Below are positions 36,025-45,406 of a stretch of 64,000 nt of DNA, piece after piece. This DNA is from an uncultured Pelagibacteraceae bacterium (lineage in GTDB: Bacteria > Pseudomonadota > Alphaproteobacteria > Pelagibacterales > Pelagibacteraceae), in assembly GCA_902520695.1 (NCBI GenBank), contig CABYOT010000002.1:143544-207543 (forward strand), read 5' to 3'. How positions within the stretch are numbered: position 1 is the stretch's first letter; each line of letters begins with the position of its first letter. Below the pieces are notes generated by a model. That model was not told where the DNA came from and made no database searches. It saw only the letters and a program-made list of their open reading frames with translations. Both the position numbers and the translations under genes were made by a program.

Positions 36025-37863
36025 ATGTCAGACGAATACGATAACAACAAATCATATCAAACTCAGTCATCAGAAGTAATAGATGGTTCAATTGGTTCTG
36101 TTAATCCAGATATAGATTATGTAAGGCCAGCAGAAGTTGGTGAGCAAGATTTATATCATGGACATAGTTTTATCGAAAAATGGGTTTTTTGCCAGGACGC
36201 AAAAGTCATCGGAGTACAATATTTCTTAACAGCAGTATTTACTGGAATTGTAGGTTTAATTTTATCTTGGTTAATGAGACTTCAATTAGGTTTTCCAGGA
36301 TTAGCAGGTTTCATGACAGCAGAACATTATTATCAATTTGTAACTATGCATGGAATGATCATGGTAGTTTATTTTTTAACTGCACTATTTCTCGGAGGCT
36401 TTGGAAATTATCTAATTCCACTCATGGTAGGAGCAAGAGATATGGTTTTCCCATATGTCAATATGCTTAGCTTCTGGATGTTCTTTGTTGCAGTTGCAGT
36501 CTTAATGGCAAGTTTCTTTGTTCCAGGCGGACCAACAGGAGCGGGGTGGACCTTGTATCCTCCACAAACTATTTTGGAGGGAACTCCAGGATCTGGCATG
36601 GGAATACTTCTAATGCTTATATCTTTATCTTTATTCGTAATTGGTTTCACAATGGGTGGACTGAATTATATGATTACAATTCTGCAAGCTAGAACTAGAG
36701 GAATGACTTTAATGAGAATGCCTTTAACAGTTTGGGGTATATTCACTGCAACTGTACTAGCAATGTTAGCATTTCCAGCACTACTAGTTAGTGCAATAAT
36801 GATGACATTAGATAAGGTTTTACAAACAAGTTTCTTTATGCCAACAATATTAAAGGCAGGAGAGGTTCTTGAATATGGTGGAGGAAGTCCAATACTTTTC
36901 CAACACTTGTTTTGGTTCTTTGGACACCCTGAAGTTTACATTGTTGCTTTACCTGCATTTGGAATAGTTTCAGACCTGATATCAGTTCATGCAAGAAAAA
37001 ACATATTTGGTTACAGAATGATGGTTTGGGCAATTGTTGGTATTGGAGGTTTAAGTTTCTTTGTATGGGCTCACCATATGTACGTTAGTGGAATGAACCC
37101 TTGGTTTGGATTTTTCTTTGCAACTACGACATTAATTATTGCCGTTCCAACCGCTATGAAAGTTTATAACTGGATACTTACTTTGTGGAGAGGAAATATT
37201 AGAATTAATACTGTAATGTTATGGTGTCTAGGATTTATAGTAACATTTGTAAATGGTGGAATTACTGGAATATTTCTAGGAAATGTTTCTGTTGATGTTC
37301 CATTATCTGATACATATTTTGTAATAGCCCACTTCCATATGGTCATGGGAATTGCACCATTAATGGTTATTATGGGAGCAGTTTATCATTGGTTCCCATT
37401 AGTGGCTGGAAAAATGCTACACGAGGGTTTAGGAAAATGGCACTTCTGGATTACTTTCTTAGGAGCGTACTCAATATACTTCCCGATGCACTACTTAGGC
37501 TTTATTGGAGTTCCAAGAAGATATTTCGAAATGTATGATAGTCCGTACATGACGTCTGCAGTTGGTATGAACGAATTTATAAGTATTGCAGCATTTATAG
37601 TCGGTGCAGCACAGTTTATTTTAGTTTTCAATATCATTAAAACATTAAAAACAGGTAAAAAAGCTGAAAAAAACCCTTGGAAAGCAAATTCACTTGAATG
37701 GTATACATCAACTGTTCCACCAGAGCATGGTAACTTTGGTGAAAGACTTCCAGTTGTTCACAGATGGCCATATGATTTTAGTGTTCCAGGAGCAAAGGAT
37801 GACTTTATCCCACAAACAACAGCACCTAGTGAAGTAATACACACAGAAGTAGAGAAAACTTAA
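36025..37863 (+). CDS. coxA: Cytochrome c oxidase subunit I
   Basis: 612 residues and about twelve helices. Heme/CuB ligands are recognisable: MHGMIMV (low-spin heme His), GHPEVY (CuB His cross-linked to Tyr, with the A-family Glu), WAHHMY (two CuB His) and AHFHMV (heme ligands). D-channel residues appear in GNYLIPLMVGARDMVFPYVN. It reduces oxygen to water and pumps protons in the inner membrane. An ATG with a weak RBS (GAGG) starts it. Followed by coxC after 10 nt. Confidence 0.97.
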   Translation: MSDEYDNNKSYQTQSSEVIDGSIGSVNPDIDYVRPAEVGEQDLYHGHSFIEKWVFCQDAKVIGVQYFLTAVFTGIVGLILSWLMRLQLGFPGLAGFMTAEHYYQFVTMHGMIMVVYFLTALFLGGFGNYLIPLMVGARDMVFPYVNMLSFWMFFVAVAVLMASFFVPGGPTGAGWTLYPPQTILEGTPGSGMGILLMLISLSLFVIGFTMGGLNYMITILQARTRGMTLMRMPLTVWGIFTATVLAMLAFPALLVSAIMMTLDKVLQTSFFMPTILKAGEVLEYGGGSPILFQHLFWFFGHPEVYIVALPAFGIVSDLISVHARKNIFGYRMMVWAIVGIGGLSFFVWAHHMYVSGMNPWFGFFFATTTLIIAVPTAMKVYNWILTLWRGNIRINTVMLWCLGFIVTFVNGGITGIFLGNVSVDVPLSDTYFVIAHFHMVMGIAPLMVIMGAVYHWFPLVAGKMLHEGLGKWHFWITFLGAYSIYFPMHYLGFIGVPRRYFEMYDSPYMTSAVGMNEFISIAAFIVGAAQFILVFNIIKTLKTGKKAEKNPWKANSLEWYTSTVPPEHGNFGERLPVVHRWPYDFSVPGAKDDFIPQTTAPSEVIHTEVEKT

Positions 37864-37873
37864 GAGAAAAATA

Positions 37874-38584
37874 ATGTCTGAACAAAAAATAGACGGCTTC
37901 GAACTTAAACCTGGGTTTAAGGGCATGGCTTCTGACACTGGTTCAGACCAAACGATGTTTAAAGGTGTGCATTGGGGTAAAGCCATGATGTGGATCTTTT
38001 TATTGAGTGATACTTTTGTATTTAGCTGTTTTTTAATTTCTTATATGAAAGGTAGAGGATCAACCATTGTTGATTGGCCTAATACGAGTGAGGTTTTTTC
38101 TTTATATGTAGGAGGTGTACCTGTCCCGCTCCTACTGATTGCGATAATGACTTTTGTGTTGATTACAAGTAGTGGAACAATGGCTTTAGCAGTTAAATAT
38201 GGTTACGAAAAAAACCGTAAAATGTGTGGGTGGCTAATTCTAGCTACTGCTGTAGGTGGTCTTACTTTTGTAGGAATGCAAGTGTTCGAGTGGTCTAAAC
38301 TAATTCATGAAGGTGTTAGACCTTGGGGAAATCCTTTTGGTGCATCACAGTTTGGCTCTTTCTTTTTTATGATAACAGGTTTTCATGGTTTCCATGTCTC
38401 TATTGGAGTAATTTTCTTATTTATTTACACTTATAAAGTTTTTGCTGGTCATTATGAGAGCAAAAAAAGAGGCTGGTTTACTAAAATGAAAGGGGATTAT
38501 GTTGAAATTGAAATATTAGGTCTTTATTGGCACTTCGTAGATCTAGTTTGGGTTTTTATTTTCGCATTTTTCTATTTGTGGTAA
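37874..38584 (+). CDS. coxC: Cytochrome c oxidase subunit III
   Basis: 236 residues, about seven helices. ITGFHGFHVSIGVIFLF holds the H-G-x-H motif, WSKLIHEG the Glu/His of the subunit III lipid site, and the C-terminal LYWHFVDLVWVFIFAFFYLW is diagnostic. It stabilises subunit I and its proton uptake. Part of the coxB-coxA-coxC-coxD-like run. Confidence 0.95.
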   Translation: MSEQKIDGFELKPGFKGMASDTGSDQTMFKGVHWGKAMMWIFLLSDTFVFSCFLISYMKGRGSTIVDWPNTSEVFSLYVGGVPVPLLLIAIMTFVLITSSGTMALAVKYGYEKNRKMCGWLILATAVGGLTFVGMQVFEWSKLIHEGVRPWGNPFGASQFGSFFFMITGFHGFHVSIGVIFLFIYTYKVFAGHYESKKRGWFTKMKGDYVEIEILGLYWHFVDLVWVFIFAFFYLW

Positions 38585-38592
38585 AATAAAAT

Positions 38593-38952
38593 ATGGAAGA
38601 GACTAACAAAATAGAAGATACAACAAAAAAAGAAGAGCAAACAAGTACTCAAAAGATAGGAATTTATCTTTGGATTTGGCTACTGTTATTTGTTTTAAGT
38701 TTTTTTTCGTACATGGTTGACTGGTATCAATTTCAAGGAATGTTGAGATGGTCATTAATATTATTCTTTATGTTTCTAAAGGCTGGGTTAATTATGGCTT
38801 TTTTCATGCACTTATTTTGGGAGAGATACGCTTTAGTAAATGTTCTGTTATGGCCAATGACAGCAATTGCCTGTTTTATATTTTTAATGACTGCAGAATT
38901 TAAATATACACTATTTTCAAGATTCTTTTATTTTGTAGTAGGGGGAGCTTAA
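38593..38952 (+). CDS. Cytochrome c oxidase subunit IV family protein
   Basis: 119 residues: acidic/lysine N-terminus, then three helices about 20-40, 55-77 and 85-105. The KAGLIMAFFMHLFWERYALV stretch is the hallmark of prokaryotic subunit IV (CtaF/CoxD-type). The small subunit is needed for stability of the oxidase. Sits between coxC and the unknown 87-aa membrane protein. Confidence 0.85.
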   Translation: MEETNKIEDTTKKEEQTSTQKIGIYLWIWLLLFVLSFFSYMVDWYQFQGMLRWSLILFFMFLKAGLIMAFFMHLFWERYALVNVLLWPMTAIACFIFLMTAEFKYTLFSRFFYFVVGGA

Positions 38953-38953
38953 T

Positions 38954-39217
38954 ATGGACGCTTACGGTTACTTAGCATTTTTCCTAATTTTATTTGTTTT
39001 TTTCATTTATATAGTTTGGTTTGGTTATTCGGTAAAAGTTGAAAACCAAAAAGAACAAGGTGATAAAGTCACAATAAATCCTTATGATCAAATACCATTA
39101 AGCAGAAGATTAATTGATAAGAAAAATAGCAAAGTTGGCATATTCGATCTTGGAAATCATATTTTAATAGCAGGCGTTATATTACTTGTAATATTTGTTT
39201 CACTAAATGTTGAATAA
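38954..39217 (+). CDS. 87-aa membrane protein in the cox operon
   Basis: 87 residues: one N-terminal helix (about 5-25), a hydrophilic stretch with TINPYDQIPLSRRLIDKK, and one C-terminal helix (about 68-85). Only 1 nt follows the subunit IV gene and 2 nt precede heme O synthase, so it is part of the operon. Unknown family; plausible as a small oxidase subunit or assembly protein. Confidence 0.72.
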   Translation: MDAYGYLAFFLILFVFFIYIVWFGYSVKVENQKEQGDKVTINPYDQIPLSRRLIDKKNSKVGIFDLGNHILIAGVILLVIFVSLNVE

Positions 39218-39219
39218 TA

Positions 39220-40134
39220 GTGACTGCAAATACAATTAAAAAAAAATCATTTTCTATAAGTTTTCTATCTTATTCTAAATATTTATTACTACTAATGAAG
39301 CCAAGAGTAATGTCTTTGGTCATCTTTACTTGTGCTGTTGGGTTACTTACAGCTCCTATATCAGTTTCTTTTTTCAATTCAATAATTGCAATTTTCTTTG
39401 TAACGATGGGAGCAGGTGCTGCAGGTGCATTAAATATGTGGTATGAGGCTGATCTTGATAAATTAATGACAAGAACCTGTCTTAGACCTATCCCTACTGG
39501 AAAGGTGAACAGGGAGCACGCATTATTATTTGGAACAATATTATCGATAGTATCTGTAGTTGGACTTTATTACTTTTCAAATCTAACATCAGCGATACTA
39601 TTATCTATAACAATCGCATTTTACGTTTTTGTCTACACGATATGGTTAAAGAGAAAAACTCCTCAAAATATTGTTATAGGAGGTGCATCAGGTGCATTGC
39701 CACCGGTTATAGGGTGGACTATAGCTACTAACTCATTAACATTAGAACCGATAACATTTTTCTTAATCATATTCTTTTGGACGCCATCTCATTTTTGGGC
39801 TCTTAGTCTTTATAAAGCAGACGATTATCAGAAAGCTAAAATTCCTATGTTACCTATTACTAATGGTATTGAGGAAACGAAGAAAAATATATTTGTTTAT
39901 TCTTTAATAATGTTGCCAATAGTTATTTTGCCTTATTATATTGGCTTTGTAGGCGAAACGTTTATAGTAATTTCATTATTACTTACCTTTTATTACAACT
40001 ATGTTTGTTATGATCTTCTTAACTTCAAAAAAAATAAATTTGAAATAAAGAAGGCTAAAAAGGTATTTTCTTACTCAATTTTTTACTTATTTTTGCTTTT
40101 CGTCTTATTTTTGGTAGACCAGATTATAAAATAA
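39220..40134 (+). CDS. ctaB: Protoheme IX farnesyltransferase (heme O synthase)
   Basis: 304 residues beginning at GTG. The prenyltransferase Asp-rich motif appears as NMWYEADLDKLMTRT, with RPIPTGKV after it; the second acidic loop is YKADDYQKAKIPMLP. About eight helices. It converts heme B to heme O, the precursor of heme A for the oxidase. Last gene of the cox operon. Confidence 0.95.
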   Translation: MTANTIKKKSFSISFLSYSKYLLLLMKPRVMSLVIFTCAVGLLTAPISVSFFNSIIAIFFVTMGAGAAGALNMWYEADLDKLMTRTCLRPIPTGKVNREHALLFGTILSIVSVVGLYYFSNLTSAILLSITIAFYVFVYTIWLKRKTPQNIVIGGASGALPPVIGWTIATNSLTLEPITFFLIIFFWTPSHFWALSLYKADDYQKAKIPMLPITNGIEETKKNIFVYSLIMLPIVILPYYIGFVGETFIVISLLLTFYYNYVCYDLLNFKKNKFEIKKAKKVFSYSIFYLFLLFVLFLVDQIIK

Positions 40135-40175
40135 ATAATCCTATTTATTTTTTAGGAAAATGGTAAAAAAAATTC

Positions 40176-41546
40176 ATGAGATACGTAAGTACAAGAGATA
40201 ATTCTAAAGAATACAGTTTTGAAGATGTTTTCATCAAAGGTTTAGCTGATGATGGTGGACTTTATGTACCTAAATCTTTAAAAAAATTTAGTTCAGATGA
40301 ATTGTCAGAGCTTAAAAATCTTAATTATAATGATTTATCTACTGAAATAATAAATCAATTTTCATCAGACTTTATTTCAAAAGATGATCTTTCATCATTA
40401 ATTAAAAAATCTTATTCAACTTTTAGAGAAAAAGATGTTGTTAAAATTTCAAATATTGGTGATTTGAAGTTATTAGAGTTATTTCATGGTCCTACATTGG
40501 CTTTTAAAGATATTGCAATGCAGTTTATTGGAAATTTGTATGAATATTATCTAACTAAGAATAATAAAAGAATTAATATTGTTGTGGCTACATCAGGTGA
40601 TACAGGAGCTGCTGCCATTGATGCAATTAAAGGTAAATCAAACTTAAATATTTTTGTCTTACATCCTTATAATAGAATTTCACCAGTACAAAGAAAGTTA
40701 ATGACAACAGTTGAGGATGAAAATGTTTTCAATATTGCAATTGACGGAAATTTTGATGATTGTCAAAATATTGTTAAGCAAATGTTTTCGGATTTAGATT
40801 TTTCTAAATCAATAAATATGTCAGGGGTTAATTCTATTAATTGGGCGAGAATAATTGCCCAAGCTGTTTATTATTTTTATACCTATTTTAAACTTGATTT
40901 TGATAAACCTATATCTTTTTCAGTTCCCACAGGAAACTTTGGAGATGTTTTTGCAGGTTATCTTGCAAAACATATGGGATTACCGATAGATAAACTTATT
41001 GTTGCAACTAATGAGAATGATATTTTGCATAGAGCAATCTCAAATGGTGATTATGTTTCAAAAAAAGTAAAAGAAACACTTTCTCCAAGTATGGATATCC
41101 AATTGGCAAGTAACTTTGAAAGACTAATTTATTATGTAAATAACTCTAATTCTGAAATTACATCAGATATAATGAAAAAAATTAAACAAAATGAATACAA
41201 AATTGATAAATCAAACTTAGGTATTATACAAAAAGATTTTGTTTCAGAAAGTTGTAATGAAAATGAAACTTTAGAAATTATAAAGAAAAATTTTGAGAAA
41301 AATAATATTATTTTAGATCCGCATACTGCAGTTGGAGTAGGTGCTGCACACAAGCTATCATTTAATGATTGTGTAGTTTTGTCTACTGCTCATCCATGCA
41401 AATTTCCAGCTGCAACAGATAATGCTATAAATAAACATGAAGAACTACCTAAAGAGCTTCAGTATGTTCATGATAAAGAGGAAAAATTTCAACTATTAAA
41501 AAATGATAAGGAAGCAGTTAAAAATTTTGTTAAAAGTAAATTATGA
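40176..41546 (+). CDS. thrC: Threonine synthase
   Basis: 456 residues. RYVSTRDN start; PLP-binding lysine in HGPTLAFKDIAMQ; ATSGDTGAAAIDAI phosphate-binding loop; FSVPTGNFGDVFAGYLAK. It converts O-phosphohomoserine to threonine. Homoserine kinase is encoded nearby at 42446. Overlaps the peroxiredoxin gene by 4 nt. Confidence 0.97.
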   Translation: MRYVSTRDNSKEYSFEDVFIKGLADDGGLYVPKSLKKFSSDELSELKNLNYNDLSTEIINQFSSDFISKDDLSSLIKKSYSTFREKDVVKISNIGDLKLLELFHGPTLAFKDIAMQFIGNLYEYYLTKNNKRINIVVATSGDTGAAAIDAIKGKSNLNIFVLHPYNRISPVQRKLMTTVEDENVFNIAIDGNFDDCQNIVKQMFSDLDFSKSINMSGVNSINWARIIAQAVYYFYTYFKLDFDKPISFSVPTGNFGDVFAGYLAKHMGLPIDKLIVATNENDILHRAISNGDYVSKKVKETLSPSMDIQLASNFERLIYYVNNSNSEITSDIMKKIKQNEYKIDKSNLGIIQKDFVSESCNENETLEIIKKNFEKNNIILDPHTAVGVGAAHKLSFNDCVVLSTAHPCKFPAATDNAINKHEELPKELQYVHDKEEKFQLLKNDKEAVKNFVKSKL

Positions 41547-42028
41547 AGCTAAAAATTAATGATCAAATCCCAGATACAAAAATCTTTCATTTAGTTGATG
41601 GTGAACCCAAGGAACAAAATATTTCTGAGGTATTAGGATCAAAAAAAATAATATTATTCGGATTACCTGGCGCATTCACATCTACATGCTCTAAGTTTCA
41701 CTTGCCGGGTTATGTTAAAAATGCTCAACAAATCTTAGATAAAGGTATTGATAAAATATTTTGCTTAGCTGTAAATGATCCATATGTGATGAATGCTTGG
41801 GGAGAGGCAAACAATATTGGAGAAAATATAATTATGTTAGCTGATCCTTATTTGTCATTTACTAAGCTAATAGGTGCTGAAGTTGATAGAAATTCAAAAG
41901 GTATGGGCATGAGATCAAGCCGTTATGCAATGGTTATAGAAAATCTTAAAGTGCAAAGTATTCAAGAAGAAGAGGAAACTAAAAATTGTGGAATATCCTC
42001 AGCAGAGGGAATTTTAGATATTATTTAG
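41543..42028 (+). CDS. Peroxiredoxin, Prx5 family
   Basis: 161 residues. The active-site loop GLPGAFTSTCSKFHLPGY contains the peroxidatic Cys (about 50) in the Prx5/type II form PGAFT-x-x-CS. It reduces peroxides with thioredoxin, glutathione or glutaredoxin; the reductant is not fused here. Cytosolic. Overlaps thrC (4 nt) and the convergent rnhA (8 nt). Confidence 0.94.
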   Translation: MKLKINDQIPDTKIFHLVDGEPKEQNISEVLGSKKIILFGLPGAFTSTCSKFHLPGYVKNAQQILDKGIDKIFCLAVNDPYVMNAWGEANNIGENIIMLADPYLSFTKLIGAEVDRNSKGMGMRSSRYAMVIENLKVQSIQEEEETKNCGISSAEGILDII

Positions 42029-42446
42029 AATTTGCAGCCTCTCTTGCAATTAAATCAACCTCATTATTTAATTTATCTATAGAATGACCTTTTATCCAAT
42101 TCCATTTTATTTCAAATTCACTAGTCATAAGATCTAATTCAGTCCAGAGTTCTTTATTTTTTACAGGTTGTTTACTTGCAGTTTTCCAACCATTTTTCTT
42201 CCAATTATGTATCCACTCTGTAATTCCGGACTTTACATATTTAGAGTCTGTAAAAATCTGAACACTGCTTCCTTTAGGAATTTTTTTAAGAGCTTTTATT
42301 GGAGCAAGTAATTCCATTTGATTATTTGTGGTATCTTTTTTGCTACCCCTTATATGGATTTTTTTTTTATCATCTATAATAATTGCAGCCCACCCACCAT
42401 TTCCTGGATTTCCCAAACATGACCCATCAGTATAGATTTTTATCAT
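42021..42446 (-). CDS. rnhA: Ribonuclease HI
   Basis: 141 residues. Catalytic acidic residues are present: IYTDGSCLGNPG (Asp), QMELLAPIKAL (Glu), IFTDSKYV (Asp) and the later NNEVDLIAREAA (Asp). It removes RNA from RNA-DNA hybrids. Last gene of the long minus-strand run, sharing a base with thrB. RNase HII is encoded at 58068. Confidence 0.97.
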   Translation of the reverse strand: MIKIYTDGSCLGNPGNGGWAAIIIDDKKKIHIRGSKKDTTNNQMELLAPIKALKKIPKGSSVQIFTDSKYVKSGITEWIHNWKKNGWKTASKQPVKNKELWTELDLMTSEFEIKWNWIKGHSIDKLNNEVDLIAREAANSK

Positions 42447-43411
42447 TAGGAATAATCCTTAAAAGAATTTAACTTTCTATGAAAATTTAATTTATCTAAA
42501 TACTCTCTTGGATCTTTTATTTTTATCAATGCTTTTTTGGGAGTATTTAAATAATCATATGATCTCGTAAGAAGATATCTTAAAGCTGAACCTCTACATA
42601 GAGTATTGAAATTATTCTTTTCTTTAGAACTTAATTTTCGTACTGATTGATAACCTCTTAATAATTGAGCAGATTTATTTTTGTCTAAAACATAAATTTT
42701 ATTTATTTTTCTAAAACATAATGCGTTAACACATGTTGCCAATTCATATGCCAAGAAATCATTTGCAGAAAAATAGAAGTCAATAAATCCATAATATTTT
42801 CTTTTATAGAAAAAAATGTTATCTATAAAAAGGTCACTATGAATTATTCCATTAGGCATGCTCTTTGGCCATTTTTTTTTGATATCTAATAAATCATTCT
42901 TCATAATATTTATTAAATTAACTGAGAGTTTATTAATTCTTTTGTCTATTCTTTTAAGCAACGGCCCCCAAGAATTTACTGATAAAGAATTTTTTCTATA
43001 TAGCCTTAATTTCTTAGCAGCCAAGTGTAATAAAGCTGCATTTTTTCCCACTACGTAGCAATCTTTATTTGTTAAATTGATTTTATCATTTCCTTCAAGA
43101 AAGCTTACCAAACATGCAGTTTTATTTTTAATCTTAAATAAATATTTACCTTTTTTATTTTTAATAGGCTCTGGACATTTAATTTTTTGTCTAGATAAGC
43201 CAAACATAAGGTCCATAAAAAAAGGTAAATCTTTTTTCTGAACTCTTTTTTCAAAAATGGTAAGTATTATTTTTTTTTTATTTGTTTTTATTAAGTAGTT
43301 TGTATTCTCAATTCCTTTTTTAATTCCTGAAAAAGATATAATATTACCAATCTTAAAGTCTTTCTCGATCAAGCTTAAATCGTTTTGATTTATCCTTGTA
43401 TATACAGCCAT
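42446..43411 (-). CDS. thrB: Homoserine kinase type II (APH-fold ThrB)
   Basis: 321 residues. Aminoglycoside-phosphotransferase fold: IIHSDLFIDNIFF (catalytic Asp, HSDLFxDN) and FIDFYFSANDFLAYELA (metal Asp). N-terminal VYTRINQNDL is the standard start of the alphaproteobacterial enzyme. Makes O-phosphohomoserine for threonine synthase. Shares single bases with ispH and rnhA. Confidence 0.95.
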   Translation of the reverse strand: MAVYTRINQNDLSLIEKDFKIGNIISFSGIKKGIENTNYLIKTNKKKIILTIFEKRVQKKDLPFFMDLMFGLSRQKIKCPEPIKNKKGKYLFKIKNKTACLVSFLEGNDKINLTNKDCYVVGKNAALLHLAAKKLRLYRKNSLSVNSWGPLLKRIDKRINKLSVNLINIMKNDLLDIKKKWPKSMPNGIIHSDLFIDNIFFYKRKYYGFIDFYFSANDFLAYELATCVNALCFRKINKIYVLDKNKSAQLLRGYQSVRKLSSKEKNNFNTLCRGSALRYLLTRSYDYLNTPKKALIKIKDPREYLDKLNFHRKLNSFKDYS

Positions 43412-44361
43412 TAATTTAATTTTCCTGGAATCTTAAATATTACATTTTCTTTTACTATTTCAACTTCCTCAATTTCTACAGTAAAATTTTTTTTAATATT
43501 TTCTATGAATTCATTAACTAATACTTCAGGAGCTGAGGCACCAGATGAAATACCTATTGTTTTGCATTTAGATATTTTTTCTAAAGGAAAAGTGCTTTCT
43601 GAATGAATTAACTCAGCATGTTCGCATCCATTATTTTTAGCTACTTCTACTAGCCTAACTGAGTTAGATGAATTCCTGCTACCAATTACAAATAGATTAT
43701 CACACTCCTTTGCAATTTTTTTTATTGCTGCTTGCCTATTTGTTGTTGCGTAACATATATCATCTTTTTTAGGCTCGTTAATATCAGGAAAGCGTTCTTT
43801 TAAGACGTTTATAATATCTTTAGTATCATCAACCGACAATGTTGTTTGTGTTATATAAGCAAGTTTTTTATTTTCACCTCTTTCATAATTTTTTGCATCA
43901 TCAATCGTTTCTATAAGATCAATTTTTCCATGAGGGATTTGCCCCATAGTACCAATTACTTCAGGATGGTTTTTATGACCTATAAGCAAAACTTGAACAT
44001 CCTTTTTGTCTAAATTTTCTGCTTCTCTATGAACTTTAGATACAAGTGGACATGTAGCATCTACAAAAATCATATTTAAACTTTCTGCCTCTTGAGGAAC
44101 TGATTTTGGTACACCATGAGCTGAAAAGACAACAGGTCTCGTTTTATCCTCAATTTCATCAATCTCTTCAACAAATATTGCGCCAATTTTTTTTAAACCA
44201 TCTACTACATGTTTGTTATGAACTATTTCATGTCTTACATATACAGGAGCGCCATATTTTTCTATGCTTTTTTTTACAATTTCAATTGCTCTATCAACAC
44301 CCGCGCAAAAACCTCTAGGAGCTGCTAAAAATATTTTAAGATGATTATTCTTCACTTCCAT
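43411..44361 (-). CDS. ispH: 4-hydroxy-3-methylbut-2-enyl diphosphate reductase
   Basis: 316 residues. AAPRGFCAGVDRAIEIV carries the first iron-sulfur Cys; HEIVHNKHVV, FVDATCPLVSKVH (second Cys) and ICYATTNRQ (third Cys) complete the set. The 4Fe-4S enzyme makes IPP and DMAPP, the last MEP-pathway step, and so feeds the carotenoid genes encoded just upstream in the same direction. Overlaps the 60-aa gene by 17 nt. Confidence 0.97.
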   Translation of the reverse strand: MEVKNNHLKIFLAAPRGFCAGVDRAIEIVKKSIEKYGAPVYVRHEIVHNKHVVDGLKKIGAIFVEEIDEIEDKTRPVVFSAHGVPKSVPQEAESLNMIFVDATCPLVSKVHREAENLDKKDVQVLLIGHKNHPEVIGTMGQIPHGKIDLIETIDDAKNYERGENKKLAYITQTTLSVDDTKDIINVLKERFPDINEPKKDDICYATTNRQAAIKKIAKECDNLFVIGSRNSSNSVRLVEVAKNNGCEHAELIHSESTFPLEKISKCKTIGISSGASAPEVLVNEFIENIKKNFTVEIEEVEIVKENVIFKIPGKLN

Positions 44362-44527
44362 CCTTTCGAAAAAATGGGATTAAAAAAACAATACATGCAA
44401 CTAGAAAAAAAAGACTACCAAACATAGCCCAAAAACTTCCTACACTTGATATAATAAAACCCATCGCAGAAATAATAAATAAAATCCACCCAATTAAATT
44501 AATATTTTTATTGCTCATTTTTTTCAA
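44345..44527 (-). CDS. 60-aa two-helix membrane protein in the retinal cluster
   Basis: 60 residues: helices about 10-30 and 33-52, then a short charged tail FFRKDGSEE. The start overlaps the blh gene by 20 nt and the end overlaps ispH by 17 nt, so it is embedded in the gene run. Both overlaps and the two clear helices favour a real gene. No family known; it may be unrelated to retinal synthesis. Confidence 0.65.
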   Translation of the reverse strand: MKKMSNKNINLIGWILFIISAMGFIISSVGSFWAMFGSLFFLVACIVFLIPFFRKDGSEE

Positions 44528-45401
44528 TTAAATATTCGAGCAATATATGTGGAAAAGTTAATGAGGCCAATCCAATAAAAATTACTCGATATATAGTTTC
44601 ATTAAATTCGTTATAATTATTCAGAATTGATATTGAAACAACATATCCAAAAATTGTCAAAATTGTTAGTGGAAGGGCTTTTTTTATGAATATTGGTAAA
44701 CCTTTTGTCAAATTTTTATTTATTTCTCTAATCAAAGAAATCGAGTGCCTAATAGAATGTAAAAAGCAAAAGTAAATCGTAAAAGCAATTATTGGATTAA
44801 GAAAATAATTTAGGATTAATATTGATAAATAATCCATTAATAATAATGATTTTACCTCGATACTTTTGTTTAAAGATAAAATAATTCCAGAAATTAAAGA
44901 TAGTAAGATAAATATGAATAATATCTCGTTAGATATTATTGAATTATTTGAAATATAAAAATTTAATGTCTCGAATATTATCAGTGTCTCTTCTTTGTGG
45001 AAAAATAAGGGTGAGGTAATTATTAATGACCCTTTTAAAAAATAAATTAATTCAAAGTTTTTCCTTTGATTAATAAATTCGGAGTCCTCTTTTCCAAAAT
45101 GAAAAGCAGCGATAATCAAAAATAAAAAAAGTAATGATTTTGGAAATATTAACCAAATTAATATTATAACTGCACCAATAAGTAAATAACTCAAATAAAA
45201 AATACCCATTGATTTATATCCAAAATATTTAATCAGTTTTTTACCTTTAATATGATCTAGAGAACCATGAGATATTCCAATTGTTAAAATTAAAAATAAC
45301 GAAATTAGTAAGAAACTTCCTTCTCTCAGATATTTTATTCCACATAAAAGTATACATAAATTAAAAAAAACTAAAGAGTGGTAAAAATTAAGTCTAATCA
45401 T
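44508..45401 (-). CDS. blh: Beta-carotene 15,15'-dioxygenase, Brp/Blh family
   Basis: 297 residues, about eight helices. ILTIGISHGSLDHIKGKK includes the His motif HGSLDH; FHFGKEDSE and CFLHSIRHSISL supply further His residues expected to bind iron, as in marine bacterial Blh. It splits beta-carotene into two retinals, the rhodopsin chromophore. Follows crtY by 5 bp. The rhodopsin gene is not in the window. Confidence 0.93.
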   Translation of the reverse strand: MIRLNFYHSLVFFNLCILLCGIKYLREGSFLLISLFLILTIGISHGSLDHIKGKKLIKYFGYKSMGIFYLSYLLIGAVIILIWLIFPKSLLFLFLIIAAFHFGKEDSEFINQRKNFELIYFLKGSLIITSPLFFHKEETLIIFETLNFYISNNSIISNEILFIFILLSLISGIILSLNKSIEVKSLLLMDYLSILILNYFLNPIIAFTIYFCFLHSIRHSISLIREINKNLTKGLPIFIKKALPLTILTIFGYVVSISILNNYNEFNETIYRVIFIGLASLTFPHILLEYLIEKNEQ

Positions 45402-45406
45402 TTAAT

